Below, piece after piece: positions 1 to 5,307 of a stretch of DNA of 5,307 nt (the stretch's first letter is position 1; the number at the start of each line of letters is the position of its first letter). Under the pieces are notes generated by a model. That model was not told the DNA's origin and did no database searches. It saw nothing but the letters and a program-made list of their open reading frames with translations. The position numbers were made by a program, and so were the translations under genes. Source of the stretch: an uncultured Lachnospiraceae bacterium (lineage in GTDB: Bacteria > Bacillota > Clostridia > Lachnospirales > Lachnospiraceae); assembly GCA_947178465.1 (NCBI GenBank), contig CAMWYL010000241.1:1-5307 (forward strand), read 5' to 3'.

Positions 1-533
1 ACGATAAACAGCACGCCCTTCCAATGGTAATCCACCTCCAAAAGCTGTGCCAGACACGCAAAGCCTCCGATACCCACTAAGCGGTCAAATATATGCAAGA
101 CATCATTCCTGCACAGCTTCCGCAGAACCGCAAGCGCACAAAGCCCAAGCGTCAGTGTAAAATATACATTCTGCCCCTGCGGATGCCAAATCGTACCGTA
201 GACTGCCATATCAAAGGGGATTTCCGATAGCAGTGCAAATACAAAGCACCTCCCGATATACCGCCGGACATTGCGCGTATAGAAAAAGCCCTCCACCAAC
301 AGAAAGCAGTATATGGGAAACGCTATCCGTCCGATATACCGCTGCAGCCGATATATCTCATATACGCGCATATCAAGCTGCCAATATACCGCAATGGCAA
401 AATGGTCTACCAGCATCGTTATTACCGCAATCCATTTCAGCACGGCGGCACTGATCCCGCGTGCACCTGTTTCCTTCATCGTCAATTCTAACGCTCCATT
501 TCCCGAATAATATATGCCGTCGCAGTTTTCCAT
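1..533 (-). CDS. TraX family membrane protein, N-terminal part (gene runs off the left edge)
   Basis: An open frame starts at ATG 533-531 and stays open to base 1, giving 177 full codons with no stop. The sequence has the look of the TraX family: a first membrane segment with WIAVITMLVDHFAI (residues 34-47), then RYIGRIAFPIYCFLLVEGFF (65-84), the loop YTRNVRRYIGR, FALLSEIPFD (99-108) and QNVYFTL (121-127) before a fourth hydrophobic stretch. Family members are usually some tens of residues longer, so the C-terminus is outside the window. F-plasmid TraX is needed for N-acetylation of pilin; the role of chromosomal homologues in Firmicutes is not established, and nothing here indicates conjugation. 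The start is uncertain. ATG 533 is the most upstream choice (a TAA lies two codons before it) but has no clear ribosome site. TTG 485 has GGAG eight bases upstream, and ATG 479 is close by; homology begins only near residue 31, so all three fit. Family assignment is fairly sure, function is not. Confidence 0.82.
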   Translation of the reverse strand, partial: MENCDGIYYSGNGALELTMKETGARGISAAVLKWIAVITMLVDHFAIAVYWQLDMRVYEIYRLQRYIGRIAFPIYCFLLVEGFFYTRNVRRYIGRCFVFALLSEIPFDMAVYGTIWHPQGQNVYFTLTLGLCALAVLRKLCRNDVLHIFDRLVGIGGFACLAQLLEVDYHWKGVLFI

Positions 534-551
534 AACTTAACAAGCCACCGA

Positions 552-580
552 AAGGCTGCGGCATAATGCGCCGCAGCCTT
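552..580 (-). terminator. Strong GC-rich hairpin between secDF and the traX-like gene
   Basis: An 11-bp perfect stem (AAGGCTGCGGC pairing with GCCGCAGCCTT) encloses a 7-base loop, 35 bp after the secDF stop. On the minus strand it is followed by only TTTCGG, so the U-run is weak for an intrinsic terminator. It may end or reduce transcription after secDF, or protect the 3' end of the message. The stem is seen directly; terminator function is inferred. Confidence 0.55.
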
Positions 581-589
581 CCTGCAATA

Positions 590-604
590 CCGCCACAGCG
601 GCGG
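590..604 (-). other. Small hairpin just after secDF
   Basis: CCGCC and GGCGG form a 5-bp stem with a 5-base loop, 10 bp past the secDF stop codon and 9 bp before the larger 11-bp hairpin. Together they make a tandem hairpin region in the 81-bp gap before the traX-like gene. No function can be assigned from sequence alone. Confidence 0.35.
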
Positions 605-614
605 AACCCTTCTC

Positions 615-2861
615 TCAGTTCTCCTTCTCGCTCTTTATCTTTGTCTTCAGAACATACCATAACGCACCGGCCAGACATACGGATGAATACGTACCGCAGA
701 CAATGCCGACCATCAGCGGCAGTGCAAACTCACGAATAGATGTAACACCCAGCACAAACAGTGCGGCTACCATCACGAAGGTTGTCAGCGATGTAAAAAT
801 ACTCCTTGAAAGCGTCTGTGTAATACTCTTATTAACCAACTCATCCAGCGTTTCCTTCTTCAGCTTTGTGCTAAGGTTCTCTCTGATACGGTCAAAGATA
901 ACAATGGTCGCGTTGATGGAGTAACCGATAATTGTCAGCATACACGCAATGAAGGTGCTGCCCACGGAAACCCGTGCAATCGCATAGAATGCAAGTACCA
1001 CCAGCACATCATGGATAAGCGCCGTTACGGAGCTGGCCGCAAAGCGTACATCCTTAAAGCGGAACCAGATATAAATCAGCATACATACCGCCGCAATCAG
1101 CACCGCGATAATCGCGTCGCTCTTCATCTCTGAGCTGATTGTGGAACTGATGGTCTCCGCCGTGATTAAATCCTTATTGACCTGAAAGTTTGTAACCAAC
1201 GCCTCTTCCAATGCCTGCCGTTCCTCAACATTCAGTTCCCTTGTCTTAAAGATAACCTCATTGGAACCTGCAACCTTCTGTACCTGTACCGCTCCGTCAC
1301 CCGTGATTTGGGAGAATACGGGAACCACCTGCGCATCAAGCTCCGCAAGCTCCATATCCTCATTAAAGGTAACATTCGTTGAAGTGCCGCCGACAAAGTC
1401 GAGACTGTAATTCAGTATTTTGCCCGTTGAAGCGCCGTTGACACCCATAAACACAAAGCCAAGCACGATCACCAGCACCGAGCCGGCAAAGAACAGCTTT
1501 CTTTTGCTTAAGAAATCCACCGTACGGACTTCCTTGGAAACGCCGTAGAATTTCGCGTCCTTAAATCCAATCGCAAAGAACGCCTTCAAAATCACCCTTG
1601 TAACCGCCAGCGCGGTAAACATGGACAGGACGATACCAAGCGCGAGCGTGTAAGCAAAGCCCTTCACCGTACCGGAACCCTTGAGTGCAAGCACCACCGC
1701 CGCAATTAACGTCGTAACATTTCCGTCAACGATTGCGGAGAGCGCCTTCTTAAAGCCTGTATCAATTGCGCTGCGCACCGTCTTTTCCGCGCCGATTTCC
1801 TCGCGGATACGCGCAAAGATAATCACGTTTGCATCGACCGCCATACCAATCGAAAGGATGATACCCGCAATTCCCGGGAGGGTCAGCGTAATCTCAAACA
1901 TATTTAAACAAAGGACAATCAAAATCGTATAGATAACCAAGGCAAGCACTGACGCCACACCCGGCACACGGTATACCGCAATCATAAATACCGCAATGAT
2001 AACCAAGCCGATTAATGCCGCCTTCAAGCTGGTATTGACAGCCTCCTGGCCAAGCTGCGCGCCCACCACGTTGGAACGAAGCTCCTCCAGCTCCAGCTTC
2101 AATCCGCCGATACGGATTTGGCTCGCAAGCCTGTCCGCCTCCTCAAAGCTCCGCTGTCCTGTGATCTGCGCTCTTCCGTCCGTCAAGGCCGCCTGCACGG
2201 TCGGAACACTGATAAAATCACCGTCATAATAGATACCAAGATGTTCACCGTTATAATAGGCTTTTGTCGTCGCCTCTGCAAACTTCTGCGCACCCTCGCT
2301 GTTAAAAACAAGGTCTACAACAAACTGGCTGTTACCAAAGGTATCGTTTGATGTACCGCCCTGCGCGGACTCCACGTCCGTACCCTCCAGCACAATGCTT
2401 CCGTCCGCCCTCAGCTCGTCAATCGACTTATTCAAAGAATAGCCTGTCTGTCCCGCGCCTGTATAGGAATAATTGAGATTTCCCTCGCTGTCCGTCTCTG
2501 CGATAAAATACAACGCACCCGGTCTTCCCAAATCCTCCAAAATCGCGTTGGCATCCGATACGCCGGGGATTTCGATATTGATTCGGTCATCACCCTCCTG
2601 ATAAACCTGCGCCTCCGTGCTGTAGGTCTCCACACGCTTTTGCAGCTTGTAAATCGTATCACTCATATCCTCTTTGGACGGCTTTTCCTCGCCGACCACC
2701 TGATAAGTGATGCTCACACCGCCCGCAAGGTCAAGACCCTGCTTTATCTCCGAAGCGGCTCCCGCCTTCTCCGTACCGATACCGAAAACAATCGTATAGC
2801 CCAATCCGATTATTACGAGCAGCGTTATGACCAATGTCAAAATACTTTTACTCTTTTTCAT
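615..2861 (-). CDS. secDF: Fused protein translocase subunit SecDF
   Basis: This is a 748-residue SecD-SecF fusion, close to the length of other fused SecDF proteins. SecDF is a membrane partner of SecYEG that uses the proton (or sodium) gradient to pull proteins out after translocation. SecD half: membrane helix 1 (about 7-27), the QGLDLAGG motif (41-48), a short external P1 region (about 55-260), then five helices with SIGMAVDANVIIFARIREE (337-355), whose D343 matches the key SecD aspartate. SecF half from about 450: helix about 456-474, NYSLDFVGGT (484-493), external P4 region, ALIHDVLVVLAF (614-625), TIIGYSINATIVIFDRIREN (643-662) and QTLSRSIFTSLTTF (682-695). The usual SecF motif reads SINDT or SLNDT, but here residue 651 is Ala (codon GCG), a notable change. 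The ATG start is supported by GGAGGT five bases upstream. It lies 55 bp after scfB in the same direction, so co-transcription is plausible. Confidence 0.97.
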   Translation of the reverse strand: MKKSKSILTLVITLLVIIGLGYTIVFGIGTEKAGAASEIKQGLDLAGGVSITYQVVGEEKPSKEDMSDTIYKLQKRVETYSTEAQVYQEGDDRINIEIPGVSDANAILEDLGRPGALYFIAETDSEGNLNYSYTGAGQTGYSLNKSIDELRADGSIVLEGTDVESAQGGTSNDTFGNSQFVVDLVFNSEGAQKFAEATTKAYYNGEHLGIYYDGDFISVPTVQAALTDGRAQITGQRSFEEADRLASQIRIGGLKLELEELRSNVVGAQLGQEAVNTSLKAALIGLVIIAVFMIAVYRVPGVASVLALVIYTILIVLCLNMFEITLTLPGIAGIILSIGMAVDANVIIFARIREEIGAEKTVRSAIDTGFKKALSAIVDGNVTTLIAAVVLALKGSGTVKGFAYTLALGIVLSMFTALAVTRVILKAFFAIGFKDAKFYGVSKEVRTVDFLSKRKLFFAGSVLVIVLGFVFMGVNGASTGKILNYSLDFVGGTSTNVTFNEDMELAELDAQVVPVFSQITGDGAVQVQKVAGSNEVIFKTRELNVEERQALEEALVTNFQVNKDLITAETISSTISSEMKSDAIIAVLIAAVCMLIYIWFRFKDVRFAASSVTALIHDVLVVLAFYAIARVSVGSTFIACMLTIIGYSINATIVIFDRIRENLSTKLKKETLDELVNKSITQTLSRSIFTSLTTFVMVAALFVLGVTSIREFALPLMVGIVCGTYSSVCLAGALWYVLKTKIKSEKEN

Positions 2862-2866
2862 AATTT

Positions 2867-2872
2867 ACCTCC
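2867..2872 (-). promoter_or_regulatory. Ribosome binding site of secDF
   Basis: GGAGGT lies five bases before the ATG at 2861, a near-ideal Shine-Dalgarno. It fixes the secDF start and shows that secDF can be translated independently of scfB, which ends 55 bp upstream. No clear promoter is visible in that gap, which favours read-through from the scfAB side. Confidence 0.85.
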
Positions 2873-2916
2873 ATGCCGCTTTGGCAATTCAAATCTTTAC
2901 AGACCTTTGGAGCCTC

Positions 2917-4341
2917 TCAGTCTGCGTTTTCTGCCGCCTTTATCATAATCGCGCACTCTACGCGCTTACGCTGTAACTCACAGCCCAAATCATAGGCGTC
3001 GTGGATATTTCCGTGGAAATTGTAGGAATTGGCCGCACACCCGCCACTGCAATAAAATTTCGCAAAACAATTCTTACATTTCTCCTTGGAATACACATTG
3101 CAGGACTTAAACTCATCCCGTACAGCCGTATTGGTAATGCCCTCGTACACATTTCCCAAAAGGAACTCCTCCTGCCCTACGAACTGATGGCAGGGATAAA
3201 AATCTCCCCATGGCGTGACCGCCAGATACTCCGTACCCGAACCACAGCCGGATAACCGCTTGTACACACAGGGACCGCCCTCCAAATCTATCATAAAGTG
3301 GAAGAAATTAACTCCTCTTCCCTCCTTACGGCGCTTTATCAGCTCCACTGCGAGCTGATCATACTGCTCCAACAGTTCCGGAAGATCCTCCTCCGTAAGC
3401 GCATAGTCCGCATCCTTGGGCGCGACCACCGGCTCCACCGAAATCTGCCGGAAGCCCAAATCCGCCAGATGGCAGACGTCTGCCGCAAAATCCCTGTTAT
3501 AATGGGTAAAGGTTCCCCTGACATAGTAGTTGGTCTGGTTCCTGCTCTCGGCAACCTTCTTGAACTTCGGAAGAATCAAATCATAGCTTCCCTGACCGCC
3601 CGCCATCGGCCGCATTTTGTCATGGACTTCTTTCCTGCCGTCAATGCTGAGCACCACGTTCGCCATTTCTTTATTGGCAAACTCCAAAACCTCGTCGTCC
3701 AACAGAACACCGTTTGTCGTCAGCGTAAAGCGGAATTTCTTATGATGCGGCTCCTCAAGACTTCTGCCGTAGGCTACCAAATCCTTCACCACCTGCCAAT
3801 TCATCAGCGGTTCCCCGCCAAAGAAATCCACCTCAAGATTGACGCGGCTGCCGGAGTTCGCCACGAGAAAATCAAGCGCCTTTTTGCCTACCTCAAGGCT
3901 CATCAGCGCACGCCGCCCGTGATATTCCCCCTCCTCTGCAAAACAGTATCGGCATTTGAGATTGCAGTCATGCGCGATATGCAGGCAAAGCGCTTTCACG
4001 ACCGGCTCGCGGTTCTGAAAAGCCTCAATGCTTTTCTCATAAATATCTTCCGTAAAGAGCATTCCGGCCTCACGAAGCTCACAAATCTCGTCCACAACCT
4101 CATCCAAACCATCCTCTGCGGAAGCATACTTCGCCAGCTTGGGATTTCCGCTCAAGGCTTCCTTCATACGCTCCTTATCCGCCTGCTCCAGCCGGCTCTC
4201 CACGATGCAGGCGATTGTATCATAGACCACATCGTCAACCACATGCACGGAACCGCTGTTTACATCAAGCACAATAGAGTAGCCGTTGTTTTTATACTGA
4301 TGTATCAATTTGTCTCGTTCCTTCCTAATTGTATTATCCAC
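2917..4341 (-). CDS. scfB: Thioether-forming SCIFF peptide maturase (radical SAM/SPASM)
   Basis: ScfB binds the SCIFF precursor and uses radical SAM chemistry to make a Cys sulfur to Thr carbon thioether; the studied Clostridium thermocellum homologue is called CteB. The N-terminal ~110 residues are the expected peptide-binding (RRE-like) region and include IVLDVNSGSVHVVDD (23-37). The radical SAM cluster motif is CNLKCRYC (C126, C130, C133), followed by FFGGEP (173-178), the SAM-contact motif. The C-terminal SPASM pattern is complete: C366-X12-G379-X4-C384, then C422-X2-C425-X5-C431-X3-C435 and C454, ligands for two auxiliary Fe-S clusters. The span given uses the farthest upstream start, GTG 4341, which has no ribosome site and lies only 9 bases after a hairpin. 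TTG 4308 (residue 12) is more likely: AGGAAGGA lies 10 bases upstream and the protein would begin MIHQYK, as in many family members. The gene lies downstream of its substrate gene scfA. Family assignment is very secure; the start is not. Confidence 0.96.
   Translation of the reverse strand: MDNTIRKERDKLIHQYKNNGYSIVLDVNSGSVHVVDDVVYDTIACIVESRLEQADKERMKEALSGNPKLAKYASAEDGLDEVVDEICELREAGMLFTEDIYEKSIEAFQNREPVVKALCLHIAHDCNLKCRYCFAEEGEYHGRRALMSLEVGKKALDFLVANSGSRVNLEVDFFGGEPLMNWQVVKDLVAYGRSLEEPHHKKFRFTLTTNGVLLDDEVLEFANKEMANVVLSIDGRKEVHDKMRPMAGGQGSYDLILPKFKKVAESRNQTNYYVRGTFTHYNRDFAADVCHLADLGFRQISVEPVVAPKDADYALTEEDLPELLEQYDQLAVELIKRRKEGRGVNFFHFMIDLEGGPCVYKRLSGCGSGTEYLAVTPWGDFYPCHQFVGQEEFLLGNVYEGITNTAVRDEFKSCNVYSKEKCKNCFAKFYCSGGCAANSYNFHGNIHDAYDLGCELQRKRVECAIMIKAAENAD
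4319..4326 (-). promoter_or_regulatory. Probable ribosome binding site for the TTG start of scfB
   Basis: AGGAAGGA lies inside the longest scfB frame, 10 bases before TTG 4308. The GTG at 4341 has no such sequence in front of it. The spacing is slightly long, but together with the family-like MIHQYK beginning this site argues that translation starts at 4308 and that residues 1-11 of the long version are untranslated leader. Confidence 0.55.
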
Positions 4342-4350
4342 ACAAAAGAT

Positions 4351-4372
4351 AAGCAGCGATTAATCGCTGCTT
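4351..4372 (-). terminator. Perfect 22-bp palindrome: attenuator or terminator between scfA and scfB
   Basis: AAGCAGCGA and TCGCTGCTT form a perfect 9-bp stem around the tetraloop TTAA. On the minus strand the stem is followed by ATCTTTTGTG, a short T-rich tail. Its place after scfA and its repeats and before scfB fits a partial terminator that lets most transcripts stop after the short precursor gene, so the substrate is made in excess over the enzyme. The palindrome is seen directly; the attenuation role is inferred. Because it is fully symmetric at the DNA level it could also bind a dimeric protein. A second copy of AAGCAGC on the minus strand (plus 4379-4385) could compete weakly for the 3' arm. 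Confidence 0.6.
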
Positions 4373-4407
4373 ACTCAAGCTGCTTCCTCTAATTTTCCAT
4401 CGCGAAC

Positions 4408-4491
4408 GATTATTTTGTCGTCGGCTATTTTACCGTGACTATTTTGTCATGACTATTTTGTCATCGGCTACTTTGCCGCGACTATTTTGTC
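4408..4491 (-). repeat. Six-copy tandem 12-bp repeat overlapping the scfA stop codon
   Basis: Read on the minus strand the consensus unit is GACAAAATAGTC. Plus-strand units lie at 4408-4419, 4423-4434, 4437-4448, 4451-4462, 4466-4477 and 4480-4491, spaced 14-15 bp with 2-3 bp between units. Three units are identical (4437, 4451 and 4480); the others differ at one to three bases. The unit nearest scfA contains its last codons and the TAG stop, and the other five are in the intergenic region. Each unit has GAC/GTC ends able to pair; in the unit at 4466 both ends change together to GGC/GCC, and in the one at 4423 they become GGT/GCC, which still pairs in RNA with a G-U. After the TAG the scfA frame soon meets another stop, so the array is not coding. 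Function is unknown: it could be simple slippage expansion or a repeated RNA or DNA binding site. Confidence 0.85.
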
Positions 4492-4628
4492 GTATTCTCG
4501 CAGCTCTGATTTCCTACGGTGCAGGATGTCTTGCACGCTGACTGGCAGGATGTCTGACATTCTCCACATCCACCCTTCTTTACAGACTCTTTATAATCTC
4601 TGGTCGTCAATGTCTTGATGTGCTTCAT
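4482..4628 (-). CDS. scfA: SCIFF ranthipeptide precursor (six cysteines in about 45 residues)
   Basis: A 48-residue peptide starts at ATG 4628 with GAGGAGG eight bases upstream and ends at TAG 4482. It begins MKHIKTLTTRDYKES and carries the nearly invariant SCIFF core GGCGECQTSCQSACKTSC (19-36) followed by TVGNQSCEN. The six cysteines are C21, C24, C28, C32, C36 and C43. It is the substrate of the neighbouring ScfB. In the studied C. thermocellum pair (CteA/CteB) the thioether joins Cys32 to Thr37, and both residues are present here at the same numbers. The N-terminal ~18 residues are the leader bound by the maturase. There is no Sec signal peptide. The last residues, TTK, and the stop come from the first unit of a tandem repeat, so the tail after EN may be a product of repeat expansion. 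Biological role in the family is unsettled; signalling has been proposed for ranthipeptides. Recognition is very secure. Confidence 0.97.
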   Translation of the reverse strand: MKHIKTLTTRDYKESVKKGGCGECQTSCQSACKTSCTVGNQSCENTTK

Positions 4629-4636
4629 ACCAAATT

Positions 4637-4643
4637 CCTCCTC
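4637..4643 (-). promoter_or_regulatory. Ribosome binding site of scfA
   Basis: GAGGAGG lies eight bases before ATG 4628. It is a very strong Shine-Dalgarno, in contrast to the poor initiation region of scfB. Together with the hairpin between the two genes, this fits high output of the small precursor compared with the enzyme. Confidence 0.88.
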
Positions 4644-4659
4644 TATTTATACTTTTTGT

Positions 4660-4688
4660 AGTATAGCACAATATTTCGGACACGAAAA
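4660..4688 (-). promoter_or_regulatory. Likely extended -10 promoter of scfA
   Basis: On the minus strand TATACT (4660-4665) is preceded by TGC, giving an extended -10 element. Seventeen bases further up is TTTTCG (4683-4688), only a weak match to a -35 box. The inferred transcript would start near 4653, leaving a leader of about 25 bases that just holds the ribosome site. The surrounding DNA is AT-rich, as expected for a promoter. It would drive scfA and, by read-through, scfB and perhaps secDF. Confidence 0.6.
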
Positions 4689-4764
4689 GCCCTTTTTTAT
4701 AAAAATTCAATTTACCGGTCGTATGGGAGGCAGCTGATAATGGTTTTCAACCCATGCCTTTCTC

Positions 4765-5307
4765 TCAGCCCGCGATATTTGGGCCACAGGCATCTTTCTC
4801 CAACAAATGCTGATATGTCATATCCATGCAAAAGGCGCCTAACGGAGCAGTAATTATGATTGACAATACGGCTACCGACAACACAATATTTCCGCAAGGC
4901 AGACCTAAAGATAATGGAACGGAACCAATGGCGGCCTGAACCGTAGCCTTTGGCAGATAAGCAATGACGCAGAATATTTTTTCTTTTAAGTTGAGTTTTG
5001 TACCGATCAAACACAAGTAAACGCCAACAGAGCGGAATACAAGCGCAATAATAATCAAAAAAACAGCACCGAGTCCGGCTTCCAAAGTATAACGAATATC
5101 AACCGCAGCCCCCACAAGCACAAACAAAATAACCTCAGCGGCAATCCACAGCTTGCCAAATTTTTCAGAAAGCCGGGATGAAACAGAGGGAATGCTTTTT
5201 AGCTGCAGCATACAAGCCATGCTCATAACAGCAAGAAGTCCGGACACAGCGATCCTGTTTTTCAGCCATTCTTCCAAAGCGAGCAGCAAAAAGGCGGTTC
5301 CCAAGAC
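4765..5307 (-). CDS. Cation:proton antiporter, C-terminal part (starts outside the window)
   Basis: The frame is open from the right edge to TGA 4767-4765, giving 180 visible residues; the true start lies beyond 5307. The TTG at 5304 is just an internal codon of a hydrophobic stretch. Visible features fit the sodium/hydrogen exchanger fold (CPA superfamily): helix IAVSGLLAVMSMACML (19-34), LWIAAEVILFVLVGAAVDI (53-71), GLGAVFLIIIALVFRSVGVY (78-97) with the conserved Arg in a membrane helix, and AYLPKATVQAAIGSVPLSLG (116-135), where the Pro-Lys and following helix are typical of these antiporters. A last helix NIVLSVAVLSIIITAPLGAF (140-159) is followed by a short cytoplasmic tail. Such proteins exchange Na+ or K+ for H+ across the membrane; the ion cannot be told from this part. 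It ends 136 bp before scfA, which has its own promoter, so a functional link is unlikely. Confidence 0.88.
   Translation of the reverse strand, partial: VLGTAFLLLALEEWLKNRIAVSGLLAVMSMACMLQLKSIPSVSSRLSEKFGKLWIAAEVILFVLVGAAVDIRYTLEAGLGAVFLIIIALVFRSVGVYLCLIGTKLNLKEKIFCVIAYLPKATVQAAIGSVPLSLGLPCGNIVLSVAVLSIIITAPLGAFCMDMTYQHLLEKDACGPNIAG

Noticed and set aside
373..678. 101-codon minus-strand frame over the secDF 3' end and traX-like 5' end
   Set aside because: It lies in a different frame from both real genes, crosses the hairpin region and is Arg/Cys-rich with no family likeness.
4320..4345. Internal promoter before scfB (GATAAT near 4333-4338)
   Set aside because: The -10-like hexamer has no acceptable -35 at 16-18 bp, and a transcript from there would start almost on the proposed ribosome site.
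3298..4392. Long 364-codon open frame on the plus strand
   Set aside because: It is antisense to the unmistakable scfB over nearly its whole length, has no recognisable domain, and its 3' end runs through the palindrome. Long antisense frames are common opposite genes with this codon usage.
4408..4491. Repeat array as a CRISPR
   Set aside because: Units are 12 bp with 2-3 bp spacers, far too short for CRISPR repeats and spacers, and no cas genes are present.
4482..4628. A completely new peptide system
   Set aside because: The precursor and maturase match the known SCIFF/ranthipeptide family closely; what may be new is the repeat and hairpin arrangement between them, not the proteins.
4681..4764. 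Terminator for the antiporter gene
   Set aside because: Only short weak stems are present (for example around 4741-4756), with no GC-rich stem followed by a T-run in the minus direction.
4712..5014. 100-codon minus-strand frame inside the antiporter region
   Set aside because: It is a frame shadow of the antiporter, whose own frame shows membrane helices and family motifs throughout.

Overview
The window comes from a Clostridia-type Firmicute, most probably a member of Lachnospiraceae. The main reasons are a near-canonical SCIFF peptide (six cysteines in about 45 residues) next to its radical SAM/SPASM maturase, a pair typical of Clostridia; a SecD-SecF fusion; strong GGAGG-type ribosome binding sites; and roughly balanced GC content. 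The genus cannot be fixed from the sequence alone.

All supported genes are on the minus strand, so transcription runs from right to left. (1) 4765-5307 is the C-terminal part of a cation:proton antiporter whose start lies outside the window. (2) 4629-4764 is a 136-bp gap with a likely extended -10 promoter and a strong Shine-Dalgarno for the next gene. (3) 4482-4628 is scfA, a 48-residue SCIFF/ranthipeptide precursor. (4) 4342-4481 is an intercistronic region with a six-copy 12-bp repeat that begins on the scfA stop codon, followed by a perfect 22-bp palindrome with a short T-rich tail. (5) 2917-4341 is scfB, the maturase that forms the thioether; its real start is probably a TTG at 4308. (6) 615-2861 is a fused SecDF translocon subunit. 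(7) 534-614 holds two hairpins. (8) 1-533 is the N-terminal part of a TraX-family membrane protein that runs off the left edge.

scfA and scfB form a known kind of RiPP unit: ScfB uses radical SAM chemistry to join a Cys sulfur to a Thr carbon in ScfA. secDF follows scfB after 55 bp in the same direction and may be co-transcribed; SecDF helps drive Sec export, so a link to export of the peptide is possible but unproven. The least explained parts are the non-coding elements between scfA and scfB: a repeat array whose units keep small dyad symmetry by paired base changes, and a terminator-like hairpin that could set the precursor:maturase ratio. I did not find evidence for a wholly new protein system.
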